Source: Herbinix luporum (GTDB taxonomy: Bacteria > Bacillota > Clostridia > Lachnospirales > Lachnospiraceae). Taken from it: DNA of 64,000 bases. Both the position numbers and the translations under genes were made by a program. Each line of letters starts with the position of its first letter. Position 1 is the stretch's first letter. Under the pieces are notes generated by a model. It saw nothing but the letters and a program-made list of their open reading frames with translations. It was not told where the DNA came from and searched no databases. Below are positions 48,342 through 58,167 of this stretch, in pieces. Where the stretch lies: the NCBI RefSeq assembly GCF_900070325.1, contig NZ_LN879430.1, positions 298,501-362,500 of the forward strand, written 5' to 3'.

Positions 48342-49301
48342 GTGTTTGATTTTGAAAAACCCAATATAGAGATTGCAGAAATTTCCGAAGATAAGAAGTT
48401 TGGCCGTTTTGTAGTAGAACCGTTAGAAAGAGGATACGGTACAACCCTAGGTAATTCTCTTAGAAGAATTATGCTATCCTCACTACCCGGCACTGCTGTA
48501 AGCCAAATTAAGATTGACGGAGTAGTTCATGAGTTCAGTGTTGTTCCTGGTGTAAAGGAAGATGTTACTGAAATCATTATGAATATCAAAGAGCTGGCAA
48601 TCAAAAACACTAGTGATACCAATGAGCCCAAAGTTGCTTATATCGAGGCTGAAGGCGAAGTTGTAGTTACAGCAGGGGATATACAGGCTGACCCGGATAT
48701 CGAGATACTTAATCCAGACCAGGTGATAGCTACCTTATGTGGCGGCCCGGACAGTAGATTATATATGGAGCTTACAATAACAAACGGACGAGGTTATGTC
48801 AGCGCGGATAAAAACAAGAAAGATGACCTGCCAATCGGCGTAATCCCGATTGATTCTATATATACACCGGTAGAACGTGTCAATCTATTTGTCGAGAATA
48901 CCCGTGTAGGGCAGATTACTGACTATGACAAACTAACCTTAGATGTATATACAGACGGTACATTGGCACCGGATGAAGCCCTTAGTCTGGCAGCGAAGGT
49001 GTTAAGCGTTCATCTGGATTCCTTTATTGATTTATCTGAGCATGCTAAGAATGCAGAAATCATGGTAGAAAAGGAAGACAATGAAAAAGAAAAAGTGCTC
49101 GAGATGAGTATAGACGAATTGGAGTTATCAGTTCGCTCATATAACTGCTTAAAGAGGGCAGGCATCAATACTGTCGAAGAACTTACGAATAAGACTGCTG
49201 AAGATATGATGAAGGTAAGAAATCTTGGCCGTAAGTCATTAGAAGAAGTATTGTCAAAACTGAAAGAGCTCGGTTTATCCTTAAAACAGAGCGAGGACTA
49301 A
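48342..49301 (+). CDS. rpoA: DNA-directed RNA polymerase subunit alpha
   Basis: A 319-residue scaffold for RNA polymerase assembly. The N-terminal domain includes [20 protein letters not shown]. After a linker at ~232-250, the C-terminal helix-hairpin-helix domain ([20 protein letters not shown]) binds UP elements. GTG start with GGAGGG upstream. Confidence 0.96.
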   Translation: MFDFEKPNIEIAEISEDKKFGRFVVEPLERGYGTTLGNSLRRIMLSSLPGTAVSQIKIDGVVHEFSVVPGVKEDVTEIIMNIKELAIKNTSDTNEPKVAYIEAEGEVVVTAGDIQADPDIEILNPDQVIATLCGGPDSRLYMELTITNGRGYVSADKNKKDDLPIGVIPIDSIYTPVERVNLFVENTRVGQITDYDKLTLDVYTDGTLAPDEALSLAAKVLSVHLDSFIDLSEHAKNAEIMVEKEDNEKEKVLEMSIDELELSVRSYNCLKRAGINTVEELTNKTAEDMMKVRNLGRKSLEEVLSKLKELGLSLKQSED

Positions 49302-49336
49302 ATCAGTTAAGAGAATGATTCAAAGGAGGGAAAGAC

Positions 49337-49873
49337 ATGGCAGGTTACAGAAAGCTTGGTAGGACATCAAGTCAGAGAAAAGCTTTACTTAGAAACCAAG
49401 TTACCAATTTATTATATCATGGTAAAATCGTTACAACCGAAGCTAAAGCCAAAGAAATCCGCAAAATTGCTGAACACATGATTGCGCTTGCTGTAAAAGA
49501 AAAAGATAACTATGAAACTGTTACAGTAAAAGCTAAGGTTGCACGTAAGGATAAAGACGGCAAAAGAGTTAAGGAAGTAGTAGACGGTAAGAAAGTTACC
49601 GTATATGATGAAGTAGAAAAGACTATTAAGAAGGATAGCGCTTCCCGTCTTCATGCAAGAAAGCAAATGATGAAATATCTTTATTCTGTTACTGAGGTGC
49701 CCCAGGAGAATGCCGGTAGAAAGAGAAATACAAAATCTATCAATTTATCCGATAAATTATTTGAGGAAATTGCACCTAAGTATGCAAACCGTAACGGTGG
49801 ATATACAAGAATAGTAAAAATCGGGCCTCGTAAAGGCGATGCAGCGATGGAAGTTTTAATTGAATTAGTGTAA
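49337..49873 (+). CDS. rplQ: 50S ribosomal protein L17, extended form
   Basis: A 178-residue L17; the usual bacterial length is about 120-130. The conserved start [20 protein letters not shown] and the end [19 protein letters not shown] flank a ~45-residue insertion near 62-105 rich in Lys, Asp and Val. Such insertions are known in some Clostridia. Last gene of the alpha cluster, followed by a terminator. Confidence 0.95.
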   Translation: MAGYRKLGRTSSQRKALLRNQVTNLLYHGKIVTTEAKAKEIRKIAEHMIALAVKEKDNYETVTVKAKVARKDKDGKRVKEVVDGKKVTVYDEVEKTIKKDSASRLHARKQMMKYLYSVTEVPQENAGRKRNTKSINLSDKLFEEIAPKYANRNGGYTRIVKIGPRKGDAAMEVLIELV

Positions 49874-49883
49874 ATAAAAAATT

Positions 49884-49923
49884 AGGGGACGTACAACTTA
49901 TTAAAGTTAACGTCCTCTTTTTA
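49884..49923 (+). terminator. Terminator after rplQ
   Basis: AGGGGACGT (49884-49892) pairs with ACGTCCTCT (49910-49918) with additional AACTT/AAGTT pairing inside, followed by T5. Confidence 0.75.
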
Positions 49924-50059
49924 CACTATCTATCTTGACTATAATTAGCAGATAGGATATACTTCTTAGAAGTTAAAATATCATTTGACACATTAGTGTG
50001 ATAAAGATGAAGAAAGAAATATGTTATATAAAGCTATAGTAGAGAAATGAGGATGCAGT

Positions 50060-50914
50060 ATGGAAATGATTAAGGTTCGGGATCTAGCATATGAATATAT
50101 AAGAAGAGATGAAGAGGGCAATGTGGAAAGTATTAATAGGGCCATAGACGGAGTTAGCCTTGATGTTAAGAGGGGCGATTTTATTGCAATTCTTGGAGCT
50201 AACGGTTCAGGTAAATCCACCCTTGCCAAACATATTAATGCAATACTGTATCCATCAGAAGGAACTGTATGGGTAAATGGACTAAGTACAGCTAAAGAGG
50301 ATAATATATGGGAAATCAGAAGAAGTGCCGGCATGGTCTTTCAAAATCCCGATAATCAAATTATATCTTCCGTGGTAGAAGATGATGTAGGGTTTGGCCC
50401 TGAGAACTTAGGAGTTCCCACCAAAGAAATTTGGCAAAGAGTAGAAGACAGCCTAAAAGCCGTGGGCATGTTGGAATATAGAAAACATTCCCCCAATAAA
50501 CTTTCCGGTGGTCAAAAACAAAGGGTGGCCATAGCAGGAATAATGGCCATGAAGCCGGAGTGCATAGTATTAGATGAGCCTACTGCCATGTTAGATCCCG
50601 ACGGACGTAAAGAAGTTATTGATACAGTACTAAAACTTAACAGGGAAGAAAAAATAACAATACTGCTAATTACCCATCATATGGATGAGGTAATCAATGC
50701 GGATAAAGTATTTGTTATGGAAAAAGGAAAAGTAGTTATGGAAGGGACACCGAGGGAAATATTCTCTAGGGTGGATGAGATAAAGAAATACCGACTGGAT
50801 GTACCTCAAGTAACTGAATTAGGGTTTGAACTAAGAAAGGCCGGGCTTGATATTCCGGAAGGTATATTATCAGTGGATGAACTGGTGGAAGCTTTAGTAA
50901 GGTTAAAAATGTAA
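50060..50914 (+). CDS. ecfA1: Energy-coupling factor transporter ATPase 1
   Basis: A 284-residue ATPase of the shared ECF module that powers vitamin and metal-cofactor uptake with interchangeable S components. Walker [10 protein letters not shown] is at ~47-55, with the Q-loop VFQNPDNQI, signature [13 protein letters not shown] and Walker [14 protein letters not shown]. It is followed by ecfA2 and ecfT, the standard arrangement downstream of rplQ. Confidence 0.94.
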   Translation: MEMIKVRDLAYEYIRRDEEGNVESINRAIDGVSLDVKRGDFIAILGANGSGKSTLAKHINAILYPSEGTVWVNGLSTAKEDNIWEIRRSAGMVFQNPDNQIISSVVEDDVGFGPENLGVPTKEIWQRVEDSLKAVGMLEYRKHSPNKLSGGQKQRVAIAGIMAMKPECIVLDEPTAMLDPDGRKEVIDTVLKLNREEKITILLITHHMDEVINADKVFVMEKGKVVMEGTPREIFSRVDEIKKYRLDVPQVTELGFELRKAGLDIPEGILSVDELVEALVRLKM

Positions 50915-50953
50915 ATAATTAACAGGGATTTTATAAGATGGCAGGTGATAATA

Positions 50954-51808
50954 TTGCAGATAGTATTTGAAAATGTAAATTATGTCTACGGCAGTGGAAC
51001 AAGTTTTGAAAAGCATGCCCTTAAAGATATCAACCTTAAGATAAATAAGGGAGAATTTATCGGCCTTATCGGACATACCGGTTCCGGTAAATCTACTCTG
51101 ATACAACATATGAATGGCTTAATGAAGGCCACCAGTGGAAAAATCTATTTTAACGGGGATAATATCTACCATAAGAACTATAATATGCGGCAATTAAGAA
51201 ATAAGGTAGGACTAGTCTTTCAATATCCTGAACACCAGCTTTTTGAAACTACTGTATTTAAAGATGTGTATTTTGGACCTAAAAACTTAGGACTAGAAAA
51301 GCTAGAAGCTGATCTTCGTACCTATGAAGCCTTGAAAATGGTAGGAATAGGGGAAGACCTACTGGATGCTTCCCCCTTTGAATTATCAGGGGGACAAAAA
51401 AGAAGAGTGGCCATAGCAGGCATCCTGGCTATGAAACCGGATGTTCTTATTCTGGACGAGCCAACAGCAGGCTTAGATCCCAGGGGAAGAGATGAGATAC
51501 TAGACCAGATTGCAAAGCTTCATAAAGAGAGCAAAATAACTGTAATTTTGGTTACCCATAGTATGGAGGATGCCGCAAAATATGTGGACCGTCTTCTGGT
51601 TATGAATCAGGGAAGGTTGGCTATGGATGAAAAGCCTGACAAGGTATTTTCAAGATACAAGGAACTGGAAGAAATCCATCTGGCTGCCCCTCAGGTTACT
51701 TATGTAATGAATGCCTTAAAGGAAAAGGGCTTTAGTCTTAATCCCGATGTAACCACAGTATCAGAAGCAAAGGATGAGATACTAAAGGCACTTAAAGGAT
51801 ATGCATAA
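50954..51808 (+). CDS. ecfA2: Energy-coupling factor transporter ATPase 2
   Basis: A 284-residue partner ATPase: Walker A GHTGSGKST, Q-loop VFQYPEHQLF, signature LSGGQKRRVAIAG, Walker B VLILDEPTAGLDP. The TTG at 50954 (MQIVFENVNYVYG) is preferred because it follows AGGTGAT by a normal distance. The in-frame GTG at 50945 lies in that site but cannot be excluded. Confidence 0.92.
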   Translation: MQIVFENVNYVYGSGTSFEKHALKDINLKINKGEFIGLIGHTGSGKSTLIQHMNGLMKATSGKIYFNGDNIYHKNYNMRQLRNKVGLVFQYPEHQLFETTVFKDVYFGPKNLGLEKLEADLRTYEALKMVGIGEDLLDASPFELSGGQKRRVAIAGILAMKPDVLILDEPTAGLDPRGRDEILDQIAKLHKESKITVILVTHSMEDAAKYVDRLLVMNQGRLAMDEKPDKVFSRYKELEEIHLAAPQVTYVMNALKEKGFSLNPDVTTVSEAKDEILKALKGYA

Positions 51809-51851
51809 AATTTGCCTGGTATAAATAAAACCTTGGGAAAGTGAGCGAGTT

Positions 51852-52673
51852 ATGATTCGAGATATAACAATTGGACAATATTATCCGGCAGATTCCATTC
51901 TCCATCGTCTTGATCCTAGATTGAAGCTGAGTGGAACCATGTTATATATAATATCTATATTTTTATTTGATACCTTTTATGGGTATATAGCAGTTATTAT
52001 TTTTTTGGCATCAATTATTAAACTGTCTAAGGTACCTTTAAAGTTTATCATACGGGGACTAAAATCAATTATGTTTATACTTTTATTTACCATGGCCTTT
52101 AATATGTTTCTTACAAAGGGAGATATTATATTTAGGTTAGGTTTTTTAAAAGTCACAAAGCAGGGACTTTATTCCTCAATATTTATGGGTAGCAGGCTTA
52201 CATTACTTTTAGTAGGTTCATCCATGATGACCTATACTACAACCCCTAATCAATTAACTGACGGTTTAGAAAGACTCCTTAGTCCCTTGACTGTTTTTAA
52301 GGTACAGGTCCATGAAATTGCCATGATGATGTCCATAGCTCTTCGTTTTATACCCATATTGGTAGATGAAACCGATAAGATAATGAAGGCTCAGATGGCA
52401 AGGGGAGCTGACTTTGAATCAGGGGGTTTAATTAAAAGAGCAAAGAGTCTTATCCCATTATTAGTTCCCTTATTTGTATCGGCCTTTAGAAGAGCCCTTG
52501 ATCTTGCCATGGCCATGGAGGCTAGGTGCTATCGGGGAGGCCAAGGAAGGACCAAGATGAAGCCCTTACAGTATGAAAGTAAGGATTATTTTGCTTATGG
52601 AATATTAGCATTATACCTTGCTTGTGTAATTACTATAAGCATTATAGAAAATCGACTGCCCGGATTATTGTAA
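51852..52673 (+). CDS. ecfT: Energy-coupling factor transporter transmembrane protein EcfT
   Basis: A 273-residue membrane protein with several N-terminal helices and the coupling-helix motif around MARGADFE and MAMEARCYRGGQGR, which dock on EcfA1/EcfA2. It completes the ECF energising module. Confidence 0.94.
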   Translation: MIRDITIGQYYPADSILHRLDPRLKLSGTMLYIISIFLFDTFYGYIAVIIFLASIIKLSKVPLKFIIRGLKSIMFILLFTMAFNMFLTKGDIIFRLGFLKVTKQGLYSSIFMGSRLTLLLVGSSMMTYTTTPNQLTDGLERLLSPLTVFKVQVHEIAMMMSIALRFIPILVDETDKIMKAQMARGADFESGGLIKRAKSLIPLLVPLFVSAFRRALDLAMAMEARCYRGGQGRTKMKPLQYESKDYFAYGILALYLACVITISIIENRLPGLL

Positions 52674-52731
52674 AATATTAACAATTATGATATGATGTAC
52701 TTATTACAAGAAGATAAGTTGTGGTGTATAT

Positions 52732-53490
52732 ATGAGAAGAATTAAATTAGAAGTTGCATATGACGGAACCAATTATCATGGTTGGCAAGTTCAGCCCGGT
52801 AAGACTACTATAGAAGGGGTTGTAAATAAGGCCTTATCAGAGCTGTTACAGGAAGATATAACAGTTATCGGTGCCAGCCGTACAGATTCCGGTGTCCATG
52901 CAAAAGGAAATGTAGCAGTTTTTAATACCGTATCTAGGATTCCCCCGGAAAAAATCTGCTATGCCTTAAATAGGTATCTTCCCTGGGATATAAGGGCACA
53001 AAGCTCTGTGGAGGTACCCCTATGGTTTCATCCAAGAAAAGTAGAAAGCAAAAAGACATATGAATACAAGATTATAAACAGAAATATAGCTGTTCCTACG
53101 GAAAGATTATATTCACATTTTGTCTACTATGATATGGATATAGGGGCCATGGAAGAAGCGGCAGGATACTTGGTGGGAGAGCATGATTTTAAAAGTTTTT
53201 GTTCTGTTAATACCCAGGTATCCAGTACAGTAAGAAGAATTTATAAGTTGCAGGTAGAAAAAGAAGGTTATTTAATTAAAATAACTGTTTGTGGCAACGG
53301 CTTTTTATATAATATGGTTCGTATTATAGTAGGAACTTTAATTGAAGTGGGAAGAGGCCGAATTGCTCCTAAAGATATGGTGAAAATACTTAAGGGACTA
53401 GACAGAAGCCTGGCAGGTCCTACAGCCCCTGCCCATGGACTGACTTTAAGCTGCATAGAGTATGATATGAACCAGATTTTTAAGGAGTGA
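52732..53490 (+). CDS. truA: tRNA pseudouridine(38-40) synthase TruA
   Basis: A 252-residue enzyme modifying the anticodon stem of tRNAs. Catalytic D52 sits in GASRTDSGVHAKGNVAVF, and FHPRKVESKKTYEY is conserved. Conserved order ecfT-truA-rplM is interrupted here by an insertion sequence. Confidence 0.95.
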   Translation: MRRIKLEVAYDGTNYHGWQVQPGKTTIEGVVNKALSELLQEDITVIGASRTDSGVHAKGNVAVFNTVSRIPPEKICYALNRYLPWDIRAQSSVEVPLWFHPRKVESKKTYEYKIINRNIAVPTERLYSHFVYYDMDIGAMEEAAGYLVGEHDFKSFCSVNTQVSSTVRRIYKLQVEKEGYLIKITVCGNGFLYNMVRIIVGTLIEVGRGRIAPKDMVKILKGLDRSLAGPTAPAHGLTLSCIEYDMNQIFKE

Positions 53491-53695
53491 TTTTTTTATT
53501 ATATTAAAGCAAAAAACTAGAATGGATGTGATAGCAGGTATCTGCAGTTTTGAAGTTGTTGAATTTGCTGAAGAGATATAAATCGTATGTTTCGACATAA
53601 TATTGTACTATTTTACAACATAATCCTATATTATCTCCCCAAATTAGACAAAATGACGAAAAAAATTTTATGTTTCAACTTGTAGTGAGATAATA

Positions 53696-54780
53696 CATTT
53701 GTGACAAGAAAATAAAAAAAAGAAAGTCTTCTGATATAATGTAAGTTGACCAAAACAAACAAGTATCGGAAGGAGCTTTCTTTTGAAAACTATTATAACA
53801 GAAGAGATGAGGTTTCGTCAAAGAGTAGTTAAATATGCTATCAAATATAATAATAACGCAAAAGCAGCTAGAAGATATCATACAAGTCGCCAACAGGTTT
53901 AACGCTGGAGAAAGAAATATGACGGAACAGTTCATTCTTTAGCTAACAGAAGCACAAGACCTCATTCACACCCAAATCAACATACAAAGGATGAATTAAA
54001 GCTAATTAAGCATATGTATCGTTATCACGGGTATGAAGGTCTTGCACAAGTATATCGAAAACTAAGAGATAACGGATATACAAGGTGCTACGATGCTATG
54101 TGTAGACAAATAAGGAAGATGAAATTAAACAAGCGTACAGTGAAACCTAAAAGCTATCCTAAGAGTAGCTATAAGAAAGTCACCTCAACATATCCAGGTG
54201 AACGTGTTCAGATAGATGTGAAATTCGTACCTGTTGAATGTATAGGCTTTTCCAGTAACCAAAGTAGATACTATCAAATAACAGCAATTGATGAATATTC
54301 AAGAAAAAGATATATGGAGCTAGTCAATGAAAACAGTACATTTACAACATCAAATTTTCTGACAAGACTGGAAGAGAATCTAGGATTTAAGGTAGATCTA
54401 GTCCAAACAGACAATGGGTTTGAATTTGTTAATGATTCAGAACGAACAAGCAAGAAGACAAGATTCCAAAGAGTCTTAAAACGACTTAATATAAAGCATA
54501 AAAGGACACGTCCATATTCACCATGGCAGAATGGAATTGTAGAACGTAGCCATAGGATAGATAATGAAAGGTTTTATAAGAAGAAACGATTTATTAGCTA
54601 TAGAGAAATGGAAAAATCATTTTATAGATACGCAAATAGATATAACAATATACCAAAGAAGATACTTAATTTTAAAACACCAAATGAAATAGTTAGTGAA
54701 TTTAATTTCAAAGATGTTTCTTAGTATAAAAATCAATGATATTAATCAGAAGGAAAAATTTATGGACTGTGTCACAAATG
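53696..54780 (+). mobile_element. IS481-type insertion sequence, degraded
   Basis: A ~1085-base element with 11-bp perfect terminal inverted repeats: CATTTGTGACA at 53696 and TGTCACAAATG at 54770-54780. It carries one transposase gene with a premature stop. It lies between truA and the rplM promoter; the promoter itself is intact. No clear target-site duplication was seen. Confidence 0.8.
53783..54724 (+). pseudogene. IS481/IS3-like DDE transposase with internal stop
   Basis: Read from the TTG at 53783 (after AAGGAG), the protein would be 313 residues. The N-terminal helix-turn-helix region ends in a TAA at 53900-53902 where CAA (Gln) is expected before RW. The integrase core downstream is open from 54014 and holds DDE residues in QIDVKFVPVE, LVQTDNGFEF and NGIVERSHR. 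The element could move only if translation restarted or the stop were read through. Confidence 0.8.
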
Positions 54781-54824
54781 TTTGACTTCTTCAGAAATTT
54801 TTTGCCTAGATTTAAGAAAATCCC

Positions 54825-54853
54825 TTGACACACCCATAGACATGTAATATAAT
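54825..54853 (+). promoter_or_regulatory. Promoter of rplM-rpsI
   Basis: TTGACA (54825-54830), 17-base spacer, TATAAT (54848-54853): a consensus sigma-A promoter 45 bases after the IS element. Confidence 0.85.
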
Positions 54854-54884
54854 ACAGAAATGTGACGTGATAAAATACTTTTGC

Positions 54885-55000
54885 CACAGCCCCGGGAGAA
54901 GTGTTTAAGAACGTGAAGACTATAATTCGTAAGTTAGTATTTAGGCAGCAAAACGAGTTTGCTGCGATTTTGAGTGAAAATATGTTCATTTTCATAAGGA
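54885..55000 (+). promoter_or_regulatory. Probable ribosomal protein L13 leader RNA
   Basis: The segment from AGAACGTGAAGACTATAATTC to the hairpin GCAGCAAA...TTTGCTGC (near 54944-54971) resembles the L13 leader motif found before rplM in Firmicutes. It ends just before AAGGAGG of rplM. Structure by eye only. Confidence 0.55.
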
Positions 55001-55009
55001 GGAAAACCC

Positions 55010-55444
55010 ATGAAGAGTTATATGGCTAGCCCAGCTACAGTTGAAAAGAAATGGTACGTAGTTGATGCTACAGGACATACATTAGGCCGTCTCACATCTG
55101 AGATTGCAAAAGTATTAAGAGGTAAAAACAAACCTACTTACACACCTTTTATTGATACAGGTGATTATGTAATAGTAGTTAATGCAGATAAAATAAAAGT
55201 AACTGGTAAGAAATTAGAACAAAAGACATATTTCAGCCATTCCGGTCATGTTGGTGGTGTTAGAGAGACAACTTTAGCTGAGATGATGGCTAAAAAACCC
55301 ACAGATGTGATCACCCTTGCAGTAAAGGGAATGCTTCCAAAAGGACCTTTAGGAAGATCTATGATAAAGAAGTTACACGTATATGCAGGACCTGAGCATC
55401 CTCATGCAGCTCAGAAACCGGAAGCATTAGAGATCAAATATTAA
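55010..55444 (+). CDS. rplM: 50S ribosomal protein L13
   Basis: A 144-residue early-assembly protein. [40 protein letters not shown] and [19 protein letters not shown] are diagnostic. AAGGAGG is 6-12 bases upstream of the chosen ATG. Confidence 0.96.
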   Translation: MKSYMASPATVEKKWYVVDATGHTLGRLTSEIAKVLRGKNKPTYTPFIDTGDYVIVVNADKIKVTGKKLEQKTYFSHSGHVGGVRETTLAEMMAKKPTDVITLAVKGMLPKGPLGRSMIKKLHVYAGPEHPHAAQKPEALEIKY

Positions 55445-55472
55445 TTGGAAAGGTTGAAAGGAGGAAATAGCA

Positions 55473-55865
55473 TTGGCTAAGGCAAGATATTACGGTACCG
55501 GTAGAAGAAAAAGCAGTATTGCTAGAGTATATTTATTACCCGGAACAGGTAAAATTACAATAAATAAAAGAGATATGGATGATTATTTTGGACTGGAGAC
55601 ATTGAAGCTGATTGTACGTCAGCCTCTTATGTTGACAGATACACAGGATAAATTTGATGTTATGGTAAATGTTAGAGGCGGTGGATTCACTGGCCAGGCA
55701 GGTGCCATCCGTCATGGTATATCCAGAGCCTTATTACAGGCAGATGCAGACTATCGTCCTGCATTAAAGAAAGCAGGCTTCTTAACAAGAGATTCTCGTA
55801 TGAAGGAAAGAAAGAAGTACGGCTTAAAGGCAGCGAGACGTGCGCCACAATTCTCCAAGAGATAG
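55473..55865 (+). CDS. rpsI: 30S ribosomal protein S9
   Basis: A 130-residue protein whose C-terminal tail (RRAPQFSKR) contacts P-site tRNA. It opens [20 protein letters not shown]. The start is TTG after AAAGGAGG, unusual for a highly expressed gene. Confidence 0.96.
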   Translation: MAKARYYGTGRRKSSIARVYLLPGTGKITINKRDMDDYFGLETLKLIVRQPLMLTDTQDKFDVMVNVRGGGFTGQAGAIRHGISRALLQADADYRPALKKAGFLTRDSRMKERKKYGLKAARRAPQFSKR

Positions 55866-55880
55866 TTATCAAAAAGATTA

Positions 55881-55918
55881 CAATCCCCACAGACTATACG
55901 TTTGTGGGGATTATTTTT
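55881..55918 (+). terminator. Terminator after rpsI
   Basis: AATCCCCACA (55882-55891) pairs with TGTGGGGATT (55903-55912), followed by ATTTTTAT. Confidence 0.85.
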
Positions 55919-56022
55919 ATCCACAAAATATTTAAGAGAAGCATTAGCCGGATAGAACCAATTTAGTAACATTTGAATATTTTAAAATCTTTTTAAATAA
56001 AAACCAATTTAAAATACAAGTT

Positions 56023-56051
56023 TTGACAATTTGCACATATTATGTTATGTA
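56023..56051 (+). promoter_or_regulatory. Probable promoter of the 56093 gene
   Basis: TTGACA (56023-56028), 17 bases, TATGTA (56046-56051), ~40 bases before the start codon. The -35 is consensus and the -10 is weaker. Confidence 0.5.
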
Positions 56052-56092
56052 GAATTATCTTATATAATTACCTTTTTAAGGAGGGTATAGTA

Positions 56093-56803
56093 GTGAAATC
56101 AAAATTTAAAATATTATGTATATTAATAACTGTATTTTCAATGAAAACATCAACTTTAATTTATGACCAACCAACTACAAATTTTAAGGACTTATTTGAT
56201 CAAGTTGATGGAATTGATGGAGCAGAGGCTGAAGCACTCTCTTATACCTTGGGTAATGATTTCCTAAAAAGCCCCCAAGATTTTATAGAATCGGCATCAG
56301 GATTGACTGATAATAAGCTAGGTAAAGTTTGCTCACTTTTAGTGAGTTATTTTATTTACGATGATTTTGAAGGATTTATAAGTATTGTAGATGACCTTGA
56401 AGATGATTCCGATTTATCAGAAGATTGTAGAACTGTCCTAGAATGTATTAATATTACTATTAATACATTGCAAAATAATAAGACTGTTAGTTTAGATGAT
56501 GATACAACATTCTCAGGCTCAACATTTGAAGCGGCACCCTTTGATAAAAGTACTATCATGGGATTTATAGAAAACAACTTAAAATCAAATAGATATGAAG
56601 ATGAACTATTTAATCATACTATAGCAACAGTATATGAATTGGATTCAGAAGCATTTGTAAAGATGATATCTGATTTGGATAATGATGAAATATCATCTAT
56701 TGCCAAAAGTATTGCCTTAGGTTATTACAAAAATAATAGTTCATTTACCCCAAAAAGTGAAAAAGAAATTCTAGTCTTAATACAAGAGAATAAGAGATAC
56801 TAA
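56093..56803 (+). CDS. Exported or anchored acidic protein of unknown function
   Basis: A 236-residue protein. A Lys-rich start and hydrophobic segment (KSKFKILCILITVFSMKTST) look like a signal peptide. The rest is strongly acidic and probably alpha-helical (repeats of DL/DD/SD-rich helices), with no cysteine pairs or catalytic motif I can identify. The GTG at 56093 is chosen for the AAGGAGGG 8 bases upstream. It stands alone between a terminator and a ~295-base gap. I do not recognise the family. Confidence 0.65.
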   Translation: MKSKFKILCILITVFSMKTSTLIYDQPTTNFKDLFDQVDGIDGAEAEALSYTLGNDFLKSPQDFIESASGLTDNKLGKVCSLLVSYFIYDDFEGFISIVDDLEDDSDLSEDCRTVLECINITINTLQNNKTVSLDDDTTFSGSTFEAAPFDKSTIMGFIENNLKSNRYEDELFNHTIATVYELDSEAFVKMISDLDNDEISSIAKSIALGYYKNNSSFTPKSEKEILVLIQENKRY

Positions 56804-57098
56804 ATCAAATTTTGAGTGAAATTAATAATGTCAAATCACAAAATTTAGAATAAAGAACGGATAATATATCATCTAAACCAACCATTGGAACTATGACAAA
56901 TAGTAATGTTAATATTTTAATAAATTTGAATGCTATTTATTATTATTTATTTGCTAATAACATCAAGACATTAACTTATGTATGTTGCTCATTTACCCTT
57001 TCATACCTTGGCAACAGATACAAAATATGCTATTGTTAATACATGGAATCATTTATAAACATAAAACAATAGAATGAGCAAATATACATAAGGAACCG

Positions 57099-58136
57099 AT
57101 GATGAATAAAAATTATGTAAAGGTGAGTAAAAATAGTATATTGCAGTATAGAGAAGATTATGATGTGTTGGTATGTTCCTTAAGATCCTCTCGAATTAAA
57201 GCCAAGCAACTGGCTATTTTGGAATTATTTCTTGTTTTATCACAAATCGGCTGTTTATTTATTATAAACGGTCCTTTAGGTGATATTAAAGGAATAATTT
57301 CTTTTTTTATAAATAAAAAGAAGAGGAACTTATTACATAGCTTATTAAAAAATGTAGGATACTGTGATAAGTTTTATATACTTGATTTTGACAACCCAGA
57401 TGCAAACAGTACACCTGAGCTTGTAAGTGTTAATAAATTAATGTGGAAAGGTATACCTTTTTCTGTACATAAATACTACGAACAAGATAGGGCCATTTAC
57501 AAAAAGCATTCTTCCCACAACAGAGATTTTTTTATCTATGGAAATGATGGGCTTATTAAAAAGGTAAAAGGATATAGAGGAGATGGAAGCGACACAGGTC
57601 GCAGGGCCTTACCGGTAGAGGATTCAAGGTTAATGGTTAATCTTTGTGTACCATATAAAGCAAAGACTTTAATGGATCCCTTCGCAGGCAGCGGTGGTAT
57701 ATTACATGAGGCCCGATATATTGCACCTCATCTTACCCTAATTAGTGTGGATATTGATCCTGTATTAGAACCGGGATTAAAAAAATATGCAGATAAGCAT
57801 TATGCTATGGATGCAAGTGATGTGATATTAGAGGATACAGTAATAGATGCAATAGTAACCGAAGTTCCATTTTCCCCTGCTGCCACTGATAGTGTCATAA
57901 AAGTATTTGAACATTTATCTAAGTGTTTAAGCTATAATGGGCGAATAGTCTTTATGTGTCAAGTAGAACAATACGAAGAACTTAAGCTATGTATGAAAGA
58001 TTTACAATTGTGCCCTCTTATAGAAAAGCCGGTAAATAGAAAAGGTACAGATGTGGTTATATCCGCCTGGTACAAAAGAAAAGAGAAAGTAGGAAAATTA
58101 CAGGGTTTTCATGAAGCGGTAAGTAAGATATATTAA
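57099..58136 (+). CDS. SAM-dependent methyltransferase, THUMP-less Trm11/UPF0020-like
   Basis: A 345-residue protein. The SAM-binding motif I MDPFAGSGGILHEA lies at ~192-205, with acidic residues VDID at ~217-220. The upstream RRALPVEDSRLMVNLC matches the region before motif I in tRNA/rRNA guanine-N2 methylases such as Trm11/RlmKL. The usual catalytic [DN]PP[YF] motif is replaced by TEVPFSP (~254-260). A nucleic-acid substrate is plausible but the catalytic class is unclear. ATG 57099 and 57102 are both possible starts. Confidence 0.7.
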   Translation: MMNKNYVKVSKNSILQYREDYDVLVCSLRSSRIKAKQLAILELFLVLSQIGCLFIINGPLGDIKGIISFFINKKKRNLLHSLLKNVGYCDKFYILDFDNPDANSTPELVSVNKLMWKGIPFSVHKYYEQDRAIYKKHSSHNRDFFIYGNDGLIKKVKGYRGDGSDTGRRALPVEDSRLMVNLCVPYKAKTLMDPFAGSGGILHEARYIAPHLTLISVDIDPVLEPGLKKYADKHYAMDASDVILEDTVIDAIVTEVPFSPAATDSVIKVFEHLSKCLSYNGRIVFMCQVEQYEELKLCMKDLQLCPLIEKPVNRKGTDVVISAWYKRKEKVGKLQGFHEAVSKIY

Positions 58137-58141
58137 AAATT

Positions 58142-58166
58142 TGAGTACCAAAAAAATGGTACCCAA
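58142..58166. terminator. Weak hairpin between convergent genes
   Basis: GAGTACCA pairs with TGGTACCC around an A-rich loop. It has short T/A tracts on both sides and is positioned between two converging stops. Confidence 0.45.
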
Positions 58167-58167
58167 A

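Noticed and set aside
53552..53581. Small ORF or gene remnant after truA
   Set aside because: Only about 19 codons with no ribosome binding site or recognisable sequence.
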